The notes under the pieces are model-generated. The model did no database searches and was not told the DNA's origin. It saw only the letters and a program-made list of their open reading frames with translations. The position numbers and the translations under genes were made by a program. Shown here piece by piece: positions 1 to 13,393 of a stretch of DNA of 64,000 nucleotides (within the stretch, counting starts at the first letter, position 1; every line of letters starts with the position of its first letter). The stretch is from Astropecten irregularis (taxonomy: Eukaryota; Echinodermata; Asteroidea; Paxillosida; Astropectinidae). The DNA is taken from NCBI GenBank assembly GCA_963971285.1, contig OZ020244.1, forward strand, positions 9,858,001 to 9,922,000, in the 5' to 3' direction.

Positions 1-385
1 TACTCTGTAAATGTGTCCAAATAAAGTATCAGAAATAGTATGAAACTCAAAGGTTTGGTTCACTTACCAAAGGTAGCAGCATAAATTGGCTGACTGGCCA
101 CTATAGACTGGTTGTTCACTACAAGAACTCACTATGGTCATAAGATGTTCACTACAAGAACTCATGAAGTCATAAGGTGTTCACTATATGAACTCACTAT
201 GCAGTAGTCATTTACTGTGCATGCATGTACAGTGTACATGTACAGTGGCTGATGTTCACTGTATGAACCCAACAGGGCAAGTGCCCACTACAACAATAGC
301 ACAGCCACACTGTGGTGTGCACTCAAGCATACAAGTAGGGAATGCATACATATGCATTTACTTTTGCATAAATTTGGTATTTACA
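1..385 (-). repeat. BEL/Pao 3' LTR (partial)
   Basis: This stretch is repeated at 6802-7185. On the minus strand the LTR begins TGTAAA/TGTAAT at base 385, directly next to the polypurine tract. It holds a degenerate repeat of about 35 bp built on GTTCACTACAAGAACTCA (roughly 110-200). The outer part is cut off by the window edge. Confidence 0.9.
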
Positions 386-398
386 TCCCCACCCCCCA
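386..398 (-). promoter_or_regulatory. Polypurine tract of the BEL element
   Basis: Read on the minus strand, a G-rich run (GGGGGGTGGGGA) abuts the LTR start TGTAAATACC. This is the usual primer site for plus-strand DNA synthesis and fixes the inner edge of the 3' LTR. The 250 bases between it and the pol stop hold nothing else recognisable. Confidence 0.8.
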
Positions 399-647
399 AT
401 TGTGGACTTAAACAATGAATAATTAATTAATAAGACCAAATCAAAAAATCATACATAGGCCTAAACCCCCTCTCTTTTTTTTTTCTTGAATTTCCTGCAA
501 CGTTACTGAACTTACTGCTTCGTAACTCTAATTTCATTGAGACCCTTTAAAATAAAGGAAAGGTAAGGAATGCCAACTGGGAAACCTTAAACAACGTGAA
601 ATGTTCTCCTTTCATGATTCTGTTGAGACTATTGGGAACATCTAAAA

Positions 648-3600
648 CTAATTAACTGGGTCAGTTTCTAATAGTAAACAAAGTTTGTGCACTGGTCGCT
701 GCACCACGGAAGTTGCTGTTTTGACATCAACTGTTCGTACAAGACCCTGAGAATCCTTCCTGGTGGTGATGACTCTCCCCAAAGCCCATGAACCTCTGGG
801 TGAATTATCGATTAGCAGAACTATATCACCAACTGCAACATTCCGTCCTGGTTTCAGCCACTTCTGACGTTCTTGAAGGAGAGGTAGGTATTCAGATACC
901 CATCTTTTCCAGAATGCATCTACCAGGTATTGGATTCTCCGCCAACGCTTACGTGCATAACAATCATCCTTGGAGAACTCACCGGGAGTGGCACCAGCAC
1001 CTTGAGCTAGAAGTAGATCATTTGGGGTCAATGGTAGCAGGTCATCTGAACTGGTTGGGCATGTCGTAATTGGACGGCTATTCAGAATAGCTTCTACCTC
1101 ACACAGCAAAGTATGCAGGCCCTCATCATCTAGTCGGTGTTTCAGCTTATACAGCAACCCATACATGATCTTTCTGACAGAACGAATCAATCGCTCCCAA
1201 ACTCCTCCGAAATGAGATCCTGTAGGAGGGTTGAATTCCCATCGGATACCTTTGTCACCCAAGGTATTTCCAAGCCTTGTCTGGTTAAGTTTAGCTAGCT
1301 CACTGCGCAACTCCTTCTCTGCTCCAACCAAATTGGTGCCATTATCCGACCTTATGTACTTAACCATCCCTCGTCGAGCGATAAATCTACGGATAGCACT
1401 GACTGCAGAATCTGCATCCAATGAGTAGGCCACTTCTAGGTGAACAGCACGAGAAGAAAGACATGTAAAAATGACTCCGTAGCGCTTGACTGCTGTTCTG
1501 CCGCGTTTCACCATCAAAGGACCAAAGTAATCCATACCCACACTTGTAAATGGAGGTTGGTTAGCTTTGAGACGTTCAGCGGGTAGGTTTGCCATCATTT
1601 GCTCCAATGGTCTACTCTGGTACTTCCTACACGTCACGCATCTGAGTGCTATCTTCCTTGAAGCTGCATTGGCTCCGATGATCCAAAATTGCTGACGAAT
1701 GTATGCAAGCATCGCATTTTTTCCTTGATGGCCTACGATTTTATGTGCCTCATCAAGTAGCAGCGTTGACATCGTTGATTCCTTTGGAAGGATAATCTGA
1801 TGCCGAGCATTGAACTGAAGGACGGATGCTCTGTCAATGCGTCCTCCCACTCTCATTATTCCATTTATCAACACTGGACTCAATCTGTAAACGGCACTTG
1901 ATCTACCAACACCTTTCTTTTCTCCTTTACTACCTGACAGACATTTCAGCTCATCTGGAAAGGCCTTTTGTTGCTCATGCTTCACCAGGAACTCGTCAGC
2001 AGCCTCGAGCATTCTTGGGGCTAAGTAACTCACAGGACCCATCATGTTTTCAGCCTTGACATCATCCCTGTTCATCTTCAGTTGTAGAAATCGATGTTTA
2101 GCCACTAACACCCATGCCATTATTCTTCTTAGTCGGTACCAGCTGGAATACCTGTTCAGCATGTCGTCCACTACTGAGGTTGACTCGTCCACTGTAGTTG
2201 CAGTACTGACTGCCTTTACTTCTGGGTCGTCGTCGTCGACCTTAAGCGTCACCCTGCATGGCCACTGAGATTCCTCCTTCCATAGAAATTCAGGTCCTTT
2301 CAGCCATCGATCATTGCTCAAGAATTTGTTGATTTGTAGACCTCTGGAGGCATCATCTGCTGGATTGGTTTTTGTGTCGATATGTCTCCACTGACTAACA
2401 TCTGAACCTTCTCTTATCACCTGGACTCTGTTACTGACGAAGGTGTGGAAACGGGCTGAATCACTTGAAATGTACTTGAGAACTGCTGTGCTATCTGTCC
2501 AGAAAAACACATCATGAATCTTGTCGTCCATTTCATCTTCCAGCATCTTGCTTACACGAACTGCCACAGTTGCTGCCGTCAACTCCATCCTTGGTGTGGT
2601 TATTTTCTTCAGAGGAGCAACTCGAGATCTTGCATTGAGAAAGGAACAATGAATAGCCCCTTCTGCATTCACTTGGCGTAAATAGGACACAACTCCATAT
2701 CCCTTGTCACTGGCATCACTGAAATTGTGAATCTGACGCTGGCTTACCTCGAACTGTAATGGCTTATAACATCTGGGCGCGGTCATATGCTCAAGCTTTG
2801 GGAGATCCGCCAACCACTGATTCCAGATAGACAAATCGTTCCCCTTGACTTCAGTATCCCAGTCGACATTCTCCTTACATAACTTCTGCAGCAAGTACTT
2901 GACTGGTAGGATGACGGGGCAAGCAAATCCCAAGGGATCATAAACTGAGCTAACAATCGACAAGATGTTCCTCCGTGTGGGGTCTTTGATTGGCAATGAA
3001 ATCTTGAAGCCTAATAAATCTGATTCTATATCCCAGCTGACGCCCAAGGCTCTCTCACGGGGGATCAATTGTGATGGTTCACTCATGTCCAGTTTGGGGG
3101 TTTTAGTGATGTCACTAGCAGGTAGAGATTGCATCACAGCTTTATCGTTGCTGATCCATTTAGTCAAGTTGAATCCTCCATTCTTGCATAGTGCTTTCAG
3201 CTTGGTGATTAGATCAACTGCATCTTCGGTGGATTTAACAGACTTCAAACAATCATCGACGTAGAAATTCCTCAGAATTGTCTCTGCGGCAATAGCATGA
3301 TCTTCATCAGTATTACTCAGCGCAGTCAACCTCAACGCATAGTTAGCACAAGATGGAGAGGATACGGCACCAAAGAGATGCACTTTCATCCTGTACGGTA
3401 CTGGTTTCAGAGACAGATCTCCATTCGGCCACCAATAGAAACGTAGGTAGTTCCTATCTTCCAGGGGTACTGCAACTTGATAAAACATGGACTCAATATC
3501 ACCCATTACAGCCACGTTTTCCTGCCGAAATCTTATCAAGACGCCAATCAGGTAGTTGGTCAGGTTTGGACCAGGCAAAAGCAGATCATTCAGTGAGATT

Positions 3601-6569
3601 CCATCATAACTGGCAGAACAGTCAAAGACAACTCTAACCTTTCCTGGTTTTCTCGGGTGATAGACACCATGATGGGGTATATACCATACCCGTCCATCCT
3701 GCTTGCCTGCTTCAGACGTCGGTACAACTTCAGCATATCCCTTATCTAAAACCTTGGACATGAACTGGTTGTAGTCATGATGAAAGTGCTGATCCGACTT
3801 CAATTTCCTCTCAAGACTCTTAAGTCGTCTCAGTGCCATGGATGAATTGTTGGGAAGATGAGCTTCATTCTTGAAGGGTAGGCTGATTTCGTAGTGTCCT
3901 CCAATCATCTTACAAGAGTTGCCCATCTTCTCCATAAATATGTTGTCCTCACGAGACCTTTCACGCTTGTCATCAATCATCCGTTCTGGGAAGTCGAAGT
4001 TGAGGCTCTCCCTGACGATAGAATTCAGCCTTTTGATTGCCTCATATCTCTGTACAGCAACATCAATGAAATTTACAGAGAATGATTGAGACTCCTTTGA
4101 TGACCTCACTACATTCCATGCAACCCATCCAAGCACCGTCTTAGTTGCATGGGGACTTCCAGGTGGTCCTTTTCTGACCTCTAATGGTGTGTACGCATCA
4201 GGGACGTTGTTGCCGATTAACAAATCTATGCTCGCGTTGATCTGGGGCATGTCAATGTCCTTCATATGCATCCAATGAGATACATCATCATGGGTAAGTA
4301 TGTGATGTCGTTTAACTGGAAGTTTTTTCTTGGTGTAGACTCTTGGAATCTTGACTTTCCTGGTAGGTCGAGCATCCAGACTCTGCACCTCGAGACCTTC
4401 AATCAGGTAAGTATCCATGTTGTGTGGCTCTCCCATAGTATCCAATCTAATGTGTATGCGTCTGCATACACCACATAACTTCTGCATAAGTGCTTCACTG
4501 CAGAACGACACACTACTCCCTGGGTCAAGAAACGCATAGGTCGTGACATCGTTGAGCCCATTGTCAAGCCTCACACGAACTGGAATAATTGCCATCGTAC
4601 ACTGACTCTCATTTTCGTTGTCACACGCTACGTTAGTACACTCTGTGGAGGTATTTCCACTCACCACACCAGTCTCCTTTTCTTTCACATCTGGCTCGTC
4701 ACGGTTTACATGAAGAAGAGTTGGATGTCGTCCATTGCAAGCATTACATCTTGCCTTCATGTTGCATGCATTCTTCATGTGTCCAATCTTGAGGCAGCCA
4801 AAACATAGACGTCTTTTCTTCAGAAACTCTATGCGCTCGTTCAGCGGACGTTCTTTCAACTTGGGACATCCGATCAGGAAGTGTGAGCCATTGCAAAACC
4901 AACATGCTCTGTTAGTTTCGTTGGCCGTCTTAACTTCTTTGGTTTCACTGGTTGCCATGGAGATTTTAGGCTTTGTTGAACCCACACTGGTAGTCTTCTT
5001 CCAAGGACTTGTAGGGGCCGTAGCAAGAGCATCTCTGCCATACACAGGGTCGTTCACCTTCTTTGACTCAAATCTGACGAATTCTACTAAATGGTGAAAT
5101 CTAACCATTTCTCCTCTGATCCTATGCTGTTGCACACGGGACCTCCATCTGTCATGACAATAGTATGGAAGCTTCATCACCATCGTTTTGATGTTCTCGC
5201 TATGCTCCAAGTACTGCAAACTACCAACACATTTGACGGCGCTCTCACACTCATTGAGAAATATAGCGAAAGCATCCAGAGCCTTAGGATTGTCTGCTTT
5301 TATTGGAGGCCAAGTAGCAGCTTTCTTGATGAACGCATTGGCTATCACCTCGGGATTGCCATATCGATCAACCAGTTCCCTTATGGCCGCTGCATATCCA
5401 GTAGTGCCGTCTAAATAACTGTATCCTGACACTATCTTGTGGGCCTCTCAAGTGGTCAAATGCTCTAAATAGTACAGTCGCTCATCATCGGTGTCACATA
5501 GCTTTGCGACCCTAGCGTTGAACATCCTCATGAAGCGTTTAAACTCTATTGGTTCACCGCTGAATTTATCCATCTCCAACTTTGGACGCTGTAAATGCTT
5601 GATCATCTCATTAACTGATCGTCCATCTAGGCCGTCTGTCTTGTCCGGAAATTTGCTCTTCATCTGTGGCTGGCCACGCTGTGTAGACTCTATGGCATCG
5701 TGTCTCACTTCATTGTTACTCAAATAATTATGAGGAGTACTCACTGATTGAGATGGTTGCAGATTACCGGTTGATTTGGGCACGTACTGTGGAACTTCAG
5801 CATTGTAGTGGTCCAAGAACTCTTCAAATGAATCCATCCAATGAACACCAGTCTCGGAGGCCTTGATCGAAACTTCAACTTCTTCATTTGCATTACTGGA
5901 AGAGTCACGTTCAACATCCACTACAGGTTTACTGGTGTCAGATCCGTCTTGTGAGACTGCTGCAACTTCACTGCTTCTTCTAGTACAGCTGGCTCGTTCC
6001 ATTTTCTCTAACACCTTACATTTTGCCTCGGACACGGCGACTTCAGTCTTGATCATGATTTCTTCTTCTCTTTGATTCAGCTTCATTCTTTCAATCTCGA
6101 GAGCTTGCTTCTCTTTCAAGGCCTTCTGACGTGCAATTAGCTCCACCTTCCGTTGTTCCTCTTCAATACGTAACTGAGATGCTTTGGAGCGTTTAGATGA
6201 TTTGGAAGATTTTGATGGGGTTGGAGCCTCGTGATGGACCATCCAGTCTTGGATTTGTTGCTTTAGATTCAAAAGCCAGATCTCCTTGTCAATGAACCAG
6301 TCACTCTGGAAGCGTAGTAATTCATTCTCATCCAGCAGCTGGCGATAATCATCATAGCGCTTCATGAATTCCTCGAACATGTTCATCCACTGCTTATATG
6401 TAGCTTTCATGTCTTCTAGGGATGTGGTTTGTTCAAGCTCATTTCGCAAGACATCGGACTTAGACTTCACAGCTCTTCAAGCAATTCCCAGAGATTTGTA
6501 CTTCAATTCCATGGTATACATGGCACCTTTCTGCGTCGGTTTTCTCTTTCTTTCTGGTGTCGACGCCAT
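648..6569 (-). pseudogene. BEL/Pao gag-pol polyprotein, two internal stops
   Basis: One continuous minus-strand frame runs from an ATG at 6569 (MASTPERKRK) to a stop at 648, about 1970 codons, interrupted only by TGA codons near 6475 and at 5448-5450. Order of domains: coiled-coil gag region rich in K/E; capsid-like region across the second stop; zinc knuckles (CWFCNGSHFLIGC, CFGCLKIGHMKNAC); protease with LDPGSS; RT with YVDDCL; RNase H; integrase zinc-binding domain (HKIVGHQ...CVTCRKY); and a DDE core with D in GMDYFGP, D in RSDNGTN and E in GVWERLI. The protein would copy and integrate the element. The pol part (5432-648) is itself an unbroken frame of 1594 codons, so the element was probably active recently. 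Both lesions are single nonsense codons. Confidence 0.92.
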
Positions 6570-6801
6570 TACCAATCTCTGTAGTTTCACGAACTGTCTC
6601 TTTGCTAATGATATAGTGGCACAGTGGGACAGCTGAGACTAATACAGTTTATATCTATCACATTTTAATATCAGCACTGAAATAGTACATCCGTATGTCG
6701 ATACGATGAACCGATTGAACCGATTAGCTGTAAAGAATAACAAAATGAACAATACTAAGTGGTTGCTTAAAACTGGAATTAACCTCAAACAAACTGCAAT
6801 A

Positions 6802-7185
6802 TACTCTGTAAATGTGTCCAAATAAAGTATCAGAAATAGTATGAAACTCAAAGGTTTGGTTCACTTAACAAAGGTAGCAGCATAAATTGGCTGACTGGCC
6901 ACTATAGACTGGTTGTTCACTACAAGAACTCACTATGGTCATAAGATGTTCACTACAAGAACTCATGAAGTCATAAGGTGTTCACTATATGAACTCACTA
7001 TGCAGTAGTCATTTACTGTGCATGCATGTACAGTGTACATGTACAGTGGCTGATGTTCACTGTATGAACTCAACAGGGCAAGTGCCCACTACAACAATAG
7101 CACAGCCACACTGTGGTGTGCACTCAAGCATACAAGTAGGGAATGCATACATATGCATTACTTTTGCATAAATTTGGTCTTTACA
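6802..7185 (-). repeat. BEL/Pao 5' LTR
   Basis: Near-identical copy of 1-385. Its outer edge at 7185 is sharp because the following sequence matches Gypsy A LTR. The inner edge is uncertain since the other copy is truncated; the minus-strand string TTCTTTACA at about 6729-6737 is a candidate LTR end because it mirrors the TGTAAA start. I did not find a convincing primer-binding site. Confidence 0.88.
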
Positions 7186-8377
7186 TGCAATATATGCCCC
7201 AGAAGCTGATGCTGCGTCATGCATAATTCAGAGCCACAGCGAGCGACCACGCAAAGCCCCTCCCCCTAGCTCCACGATGAAAGTGCTCTGTGGGACTATT
7301 TTGCTCACATTTCTCTTAGAGTTCACCACTTCGCTCCCGAAGTGGTTGGCCGTGTAGGCTCCGAAAGGCGACCGCCGTCAGTCACCGTGACTGACCCGCT
7401 AAGTTCCCCAGTGAACTCTCGTTGACCACCCTTGATGCCGCATGCGAGCACGCAAGCCCCTGCAATGCTTTGTACACAGTGCTAGATTATGTGCACATCG
7501 AATGCTACTTGTCTCCTGAACACGCCCCGTATACCTAGTTGTCAATCAGAGCTTCTAGCGCGAAGTTGTGCCAAATAAGGAGATAGAAGCTGTTGGGTAA
7601 CATGCTTTTGCACATGTCCGGCGACATGCTTTGCACCTGTCCCGACATCCTTTGCACATTGTCCCGACATGCTTATGCACACGTTTGCACACGTCCCGCC
7701 ATGCTTTTGCACACGTCCTACCATGCTTTTGCAAACGTTCCTACCGCCTTAGGCTATGGATACTTCACCGTGCTGCTTTAATTCCCATTGGCTAAGGTGT
7801 ATATTCTTCCTTATGTTTTATTCATTCTTAGACCCAGGATTCTCGATATAAGTCGAGCTTATCCTAAGATTCAATGTTCATTCGTTGATGAGCACCGGTT
7901 CCGATCAAAGCTAGCAATACCCGTACCGTACGTTATTCCAATAGAGCAGTGCCTCGTCGTGTCTATTGGTCTACAAGCAATGCTGTGTTGTGCCTTCGAT
8001 CGTAAGCATTGACTTGCATATTGTAAAGTATACCCCCGTATACTTCCCTGCGTCCTGAGTTATTGGTATCCCCGTACCATGCCACGTACGTACCACGTGT
8101 ACCCGAATGGTGTATGTGCGGCTATCATGAGATGCGTGACCTTGGGTTAGCTATGCTGAGATTTACCGGCTCTCCAGTGTAAACTGATAAAGGTTTTACC
8201 GTATACAATCCCGTATACTCTGTCCATGTGCTTATATGTCATGTTCTGTGATTACAGATAGAGAATGTTAATAAACCAACTCAGTCATATTTTGTCACAA
8301 AGTTACTGTCTTCCGTATTACATATATTATTTGCGTGTCGGTAGTTGAGTCAAACCTCAATGGTTAGGTACGCAACA
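7186..8377 (+). repeat. Gypsy A 5' LTR (3' portion)
   Basis: This segment is closely similar to 43287-44411. Differences include a 40-bp stretch near 7507-7547 missing from the 3' copy, one extra copy of a short tandem unit here, and scattered substitutions. The LTR end CAACA at 8373-8377 is followed by the primer-binding site. The first part of the LTR lies beyond the BEL insertion, outside the window. Confidence 0.9.
7598..7745 (+). repeat. Short tandem repeat inside Gypsy A LTR
   Basis: Six to seven imperfect units of about 22 bp built on CATGCTTTTGCACACGTCCC. The 3' LTR has the same array (43655-43780) with one unit fewer, so it has changed length since insertion. Confidence 0.75.
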
Positions 8378-8396
8378 TTGGTGGCAGCGCGTTGGG
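8378..8396 (+). other. Candidate primer-binding site of Gypsy A
   Basis: Immediately after the LTR end lies TTGGTGGCAGCGCGTTGGG. The TGG-beginning G-rich string in this position is the usual site where a tRNA 3' end primes minus-strand synthesis. I did not match it to a particular tRNA. The stretch up to 8575 is untranslated leader with no other feature seen. Confidence 0.65.
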
Positions 8397-8575
8397 ATAC
8401 AGACTTGAACACTACATCGTGACAACTTTCATAAATGAACACTGAGACACCATCCCAGTATAATGGTTGGCATAACTGTAAACTGTTAGTGCTCTACGGC
8501 ACCTCCACGCTCGACCGCACTATACGTGTATAGCATATGAACTATAGCTACTGTGTATAAACTCTGCTTATCACC

Positions 8576-9736
8576 ATGCCGAAAAAGAGCAGCTGTAAGT
8601 CACGTAGACTGAATGCAGCCAGTGAAGGCGACCTTGAGCTGTCATTCGATATGTTGTCAATGGGTGGTGATGACCGGCACCAGCTGGACTCCCTAAGGGA
8701 AGAACTGAAGCGGGCAGAAACAGGTGCACTGGAGGCAGAGCAGAGAATCCATGAACTACAGCAATCGAGTGCGCCCTCTTTGCCAGAATCGTCCCCACAC
8801 CATAGCAACACGCCAGATGAACTCTGCTCCACAGCCGAAGAAAAGCCTGTCACACCATCCCCGGCCTCCGTGCCATCGCCGACCAGATCAAGACGGCCCT
8901 TTGACGTACCTCTTCCAAGACAGGGAGAATTTGATGGGACAAGAGCATGGGAGGGGTTCATCCATCCTTTCCTTAGTCTCGCACAGGTTTGCGATTGGTC
9001 ACCTGAGGAGAAAAAGTTCCGGCTAGTCAGCAGTTTGAAGGGCAAGGCTGCAGAGTTTGCCTTTGAACAACATCCCTCCATCGTCGAGAACTTTGACTCT
9101 CTAATAGAGGCCCTTGAAAGCCGAACACAAAACACTTGGCTTGCCTTGCTGGAAAGCAGGAAATTCCAGCCCAAAGACAATCTGACCGAGTATGTGGCAG
9201 ACATCCGCCGCCTAGTGATGCGGGGCTATCCGACAGCAGATGTGACTACCAGGGAGAGCATCGCCCTGAGGCACTTCCTCCGGGGACTTCCCGACCAGCA
9301 GACCGTGGTTGCCATAGGGATGACCAACCCAAAGACGCTGGAAGACGCAAGAACCGCAGTTGAAAACTTCCTGAGTTTGCGGGAGAACGTTGCTCCCGGA
9401 AAATCCTCCTCCCTTCGCGTCCACACGGTGCAAGCTACCGAAGAGAACCCAACAACACCTACTAAGCCCTTGGCTTAACCTGCTGCGTCCTATGTCACAC
9501 CAGATGAACTGAAAAGTTCCACGGAGAAGCTGGACCGTCGCCTCACGGGCATGGTCCGGCTCATCAACGACAAGGCAGCCGGTAAGGGCAACAAAGCCCC
9601 CGCTGGCAAACGCAAGATGGAAGACGTGACCTGTTATAACTGCAGAGAAACAGGCCACTACGCAAGCAGTTGCCCCCAACCAGCCGCGAAAAAGGAACCA
9701 GTCGCCGTGCCGCCACCCCAGCAGGCGGAAAACTAA
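8576..9736 (+). pseudogene. Gypsy A gag, one internal stop
   Basis: An ATG at 8576 opens a frame of about 386 codons ending at 9736. It holds a retrotransposon gag (capsid) region, with the typical string SLKGKAAEFAF near residue 160, and a C-terminal zinc knuckle CYNCRETGHYASSC near residue 355. A TAA at 9476-9478 splits the frame after residue 300, and the frame continues unchanged beyond it, so this looks like a point mutation rather than a true end. The product would form the particle that packages the element RNA. Confidence 0.88.
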
Positions 9737-9820
9737 GAGGGACCGTGCCGTCCGGACTGGCAATCGGTCCGCCCTCACGAACAAACCGTTATACGTATCG
9801 GCAGGCAGCCTTTCAAAGGC

Positions 9821-12800
9821 ATGTCCGCATTTCTACAAGTGAACACTTGTGGCATTAATGCCGAACTTTTAGTTGACACCGGCGCAGCAGTTACAATCTT
9901 CTCCTCCGCATTTTTCAGCCAGATACCCGCTGAAAGACGCCCCGAACTTAAGCCCCCGTGTGAACGCACAAAACTCGAGACAGCGAACAATGAACTTATC
10001 GAGGTTGAAGGTGTGTCCACCTTCTGTATCAACATCGGTGTTCATCAATTCCAGTGGGAAGCGTATGTATCCCCCATCAAGGATGAGGGTATCCTTGGTT
10101 ACGACTTTCTGTATTTCTACGACTGCATACTCCAGACACGACGTGGCATACAGATTGCCGGCACTTGGCATGAGTGGACAATCAAAGGCGAACCATCTGA
10201 GCCGCGTGTATTGAAAATCGGCTTGAAGGAAGACACCATCGTCCCAGCATGCAGTGAGTGGATAACAGAGGGCGTGGCAGATCTTTGTAACATCAGTTGG
10301 AACTGTGCCGTAGTAGAACCTGCTGCGGACAGAGACTTTGACCAGAACATAGTGGTCGGCAGCTCCCTTATCGACCCCAGCCGCAAAGACATGGACATAC
10401 CTGTCCGACTGATGAACACTTCGCCAGAAAATATCGAACTCCGGGCTGGTACCACCATTGGGTACTTGCACGAGATCGATGCAGTTGAGCTCATAGACGA
10501 ATGCGAGAATGGTGAAGCAGATCGTCTCTGCCAAACACTAAATGTGTGCAGGGTGCACGCAGGCAAAACGTCGCCAACAGTTTCTACTTCCACCACCGTC
10601 CCGAAATCGTGTAGTGATCCCGAGAACTGGCCAGAAAACCTCGAGAAACTCTATGAAAGGATTTGTGCAGAACTTTCCCCACAGCAACAGCAGTCATTGG
10701 CTGAACTGCTGACGAAACACCAGAACACTTTCGCAAAGAACGCAGAGGACATGGGACGCACTTCAATTGTGCAGCACCACATTGACACTGGTGACGCACG
10801 GCCTATACGCTAGCCCCCCAGACGACCCCAGAGAGCGTTTGATGGCGAGGAAGAGAAAGCCATCGACGCTCAACTTAAAGCTGGTGTGATCCAAGAGTCA
10901 ACATCTCCCTGGGCATCACCGATGGTATTCGTGCGCAAGAAAGATGGAACAACCCGCCCTTGCATTGACTACCGTAAACTGAACAATGTCACTCGCCGTG
11001 ATGCGTATCCATTACCGCGGGTTGACGACTGCTTAGATTGCCTCAGTGGAGCCAAGATCTTCAGCACACCTGATCTTCAGTCAGGCTATTGGCAGATTGA
11101 GATGAATGAGAAGGACCGCCCCAAGACCGCGTTCGTAACCCCCAGCGGCTTGTACGTGTACGTCACCATGCCCTTCGGACTTTGCAATGCGCCGAGCACA
11201 TTCGAGCGTTGCATGGAACTTGTGCTTAAAGGTTTACAGTGGAAAACCTTCCTGATATATCTTGATGACGTCATCATTTTGTCTTCCACATTCCAAGAAC
11301 ACATACAGCGACTTGATGAAGTCCTACAACGGCTGGGAAATGCTGGACTCAAACTTAAGCCAAGCAAGTGTGACCTTTTTCGTGAAGAAGTTATCTTTCT
11401 TGGTCACCTCATCACCCAGGATGGTGTCAAACCTGACCCGAGTAAAGTTTCAGCCATGCAGAACTGGCCAGTACCTCAGACCGTCACTGAGGTTCGCTCG
11501 TTTCTTGGATTGTGTTCCTATTATCGTCGCTTCATAGAGAGATTTTCGACGATAGCTAGTCCCTTAAATCGTCTGCTTGAGGCCGGGCAGATATTTAAGT
11601 GGACCCCTGACTGTCAAACCGCGTTTGAAACACTGAGATCGGCATTGACAGGAGATGAAGTCATGTCATATCCTAACAATGATGGTCTCCTCATAATTGA
11701 CACTGACGCGTCTGATACCGGTATTGGTGCAACTCTTTCACAACTTCAGTGGTTACAACGACATGAAGAGAGACCAATAGCATACGCGAGCCGATCCATG
11801 ACGAAAACACAACGCCGATATTGTACAACGCGACGAGAACTCCTCGCTATAGAGACCTTTGTACAATACTTCGGGCACTACTTGATCGGCAGGCAGTTCC
11901 TGATTCGCACCGACCATAGCGCCCTGAGATGGATAATGACATTTCGAGATCCAGTTGACCAAATGGCTCGATGGCTCAAGATCATGGCCCAGTTTAACTT
12001 TAAGATTGAACATCGTGCAGGAAAGAAACATGGCAACGCAGATGCCTTCTGTAGGGTGCCATGTGATCCTGACGAGTGCTCGTGCTACGACGGTAGGACC
12101 ATCCTCACTGAACTCCCCTGTGGTGGGTGTGACAAGTGTGTCACCAAGAGTGAATTATGGTCCGATTTCAACAAAGTCGACAACGTGATCCCGCTAACAG
12201 CCAAACGAATTCGTGCCGCCTCAGATGAGGTGGAACCCGCGTTGAACAATCCCGAAAATGTCATATCTTAAGACAAAGAAGATTTCCCCCGTGACCTGAT
12301 ATGCCCCGAGACATCTTCCGACAAACCAGAGAAGGTTTGTCCTCCCTCGCCGGCGACAGTCCTCGTACTGATGGCAACAGTGGTAACACTCTTACTTCGT
12401 GGTGTTTGCAACTAAGGTAATTGTATTTGGCGCTCGTGCAATACAATAACCCGCGGCGTGTGGTTAGGGAACCACATCGGCCGTTCTGCAGACACAGCTA
12501 GCGCACCTTCAAGAGAAACTCCCGGACAAGCCTTGTCCAACGCCTCGCCAGTGACCGAACAGCAGAGAGCTGAAGATTCAAGATGTGCAGTGAGCCTACC
12601 AGAGACAGATGATTTCAAATTCGACGGACCGAAACCAGAGAGTAATGACATGAACTGCAGCATGCCCTGCGCCCCTGCCAAGGGCGCCTTAGCCGGTTTT
12701 ACCGGGCCGCATTCTGTGGAACCATCTCGCTATCCTCCGGATCCCCCACGCCGAGACTGCGACTTGTTGAACGTTCTGGTGATCACCATGAACGACGCTG

Positions 12801-13370
12801 CCGGTTCAAATTCTGGTCAACAACGTGACGCACCTTGGGTGAATGGCTACTCCTACGAAGAACTTGAAAAACTACAGAGAGATCATCCAGATATCGGTGT
12901 AGTAATGCGCTGGTTGGATATTCTCCCTGGAACGACCAGATAGAGACTTAGCCGCCAGTCAGAGCCCAGCGACCAGAAAGCTTTGGTTGCTATGGCAACA
13001 ACTTGTCCTTCGCAACGGTGTACTCTATAAACAGTGGGTAACAACAGACAAAACCCAGTCCTACTTGCAGTTAATCGTTCCCAAAGAGTTAAGAGAAACT
13101 GTATTGCGAGCAACCCATGATGCTGTTACCTCCACCCACCTTGGTGTCAAGAAAACCGTCCAGAAAACCAAGAGGAAGTTCTACTGGTATCGGCTGAAGG
13201 AGACAGTACGGGACTGGATCCGGAAATGTGCTACGTGCGGCGCCCGTAAGCGACCACACAAGACCTCCCGAGCGCCCCTTAAAGACTATAGAGTTGGAGC
13301 ACCAATGGACAGAATGGTTACTGATGTCCTCGGTCCATTTCCAGTCAGTGACCAAGGCAACAAATACATC
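9821..13370 (+). pseudogene. Gypsy A pol, first part (protease to integrase N-terminus)
   Basis: The frame starts at ATG 9821, about 85 bases after gag in another frame. Domains in order: aspartic protease (LLVDTGAAVTIF), RT (TPDLQSGYWQ, IYLDDVII), RNase H (IDTDASDTGIG), a long linker, then the integrase zinc-binding domain (HDAVTSTHLG...CATCGARK) and the start of the catalytic core (MVTDVLGPF). Stops occur at 10811-10813, 12269-12271 and 12941-12943, and a frameshift lies before 12987. The core is cut at NKYI by the Polinton and resumes at 41039. The linker 12272-12986 stays partly open but has no domain I recognise. Confidence 0.9.
13365..13370 (+). repeat. Polinton target-site duplication, left copy
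   Basis: TACATC here, encoding YI of the Gypsy A integrase, is repeated exactly at 41039-41044 directly after the other Polinton end. Six-base duplications are the Polinton/Maverick hallmark. Confidence 0.92.
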
Positions 13371-13393
13371 AGTAGTATGTGAGGGACATCTCG

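Larger units (their letters stand above)
1..7185 (-). mobile_element. BEL/Pao LTR retrotransposon, left end outside window
   Basis: A minus-strand element bounded by direct repeats: bases 1-385 match 6802-7185 with only about four differences (for example TTACC/TTAAC near the start and a one-base indel near 355), which is close to 1 percent divergence. Between them lies one long gag-pol frame with BEL-type zinc knuckles, aspartic protease, RT with YVDD, RNase H and a DDE integrase. A polypurine tract sits just inside the left LTR. The right flank (from 7186) is the 5' LTR of Gypsy A, shown by its match to the 3' LTR near 43287, so BEL inserted into that LTR. The target duplication cannot be checked because the left end is missing. 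Confidence 0.93.

Noticed and set aside
8548-9204. 218-codon minus-strand frame opposite Gypsy A gag
   Set aside because: It is the antisense shadow of gag, with no domain and no conserved start.
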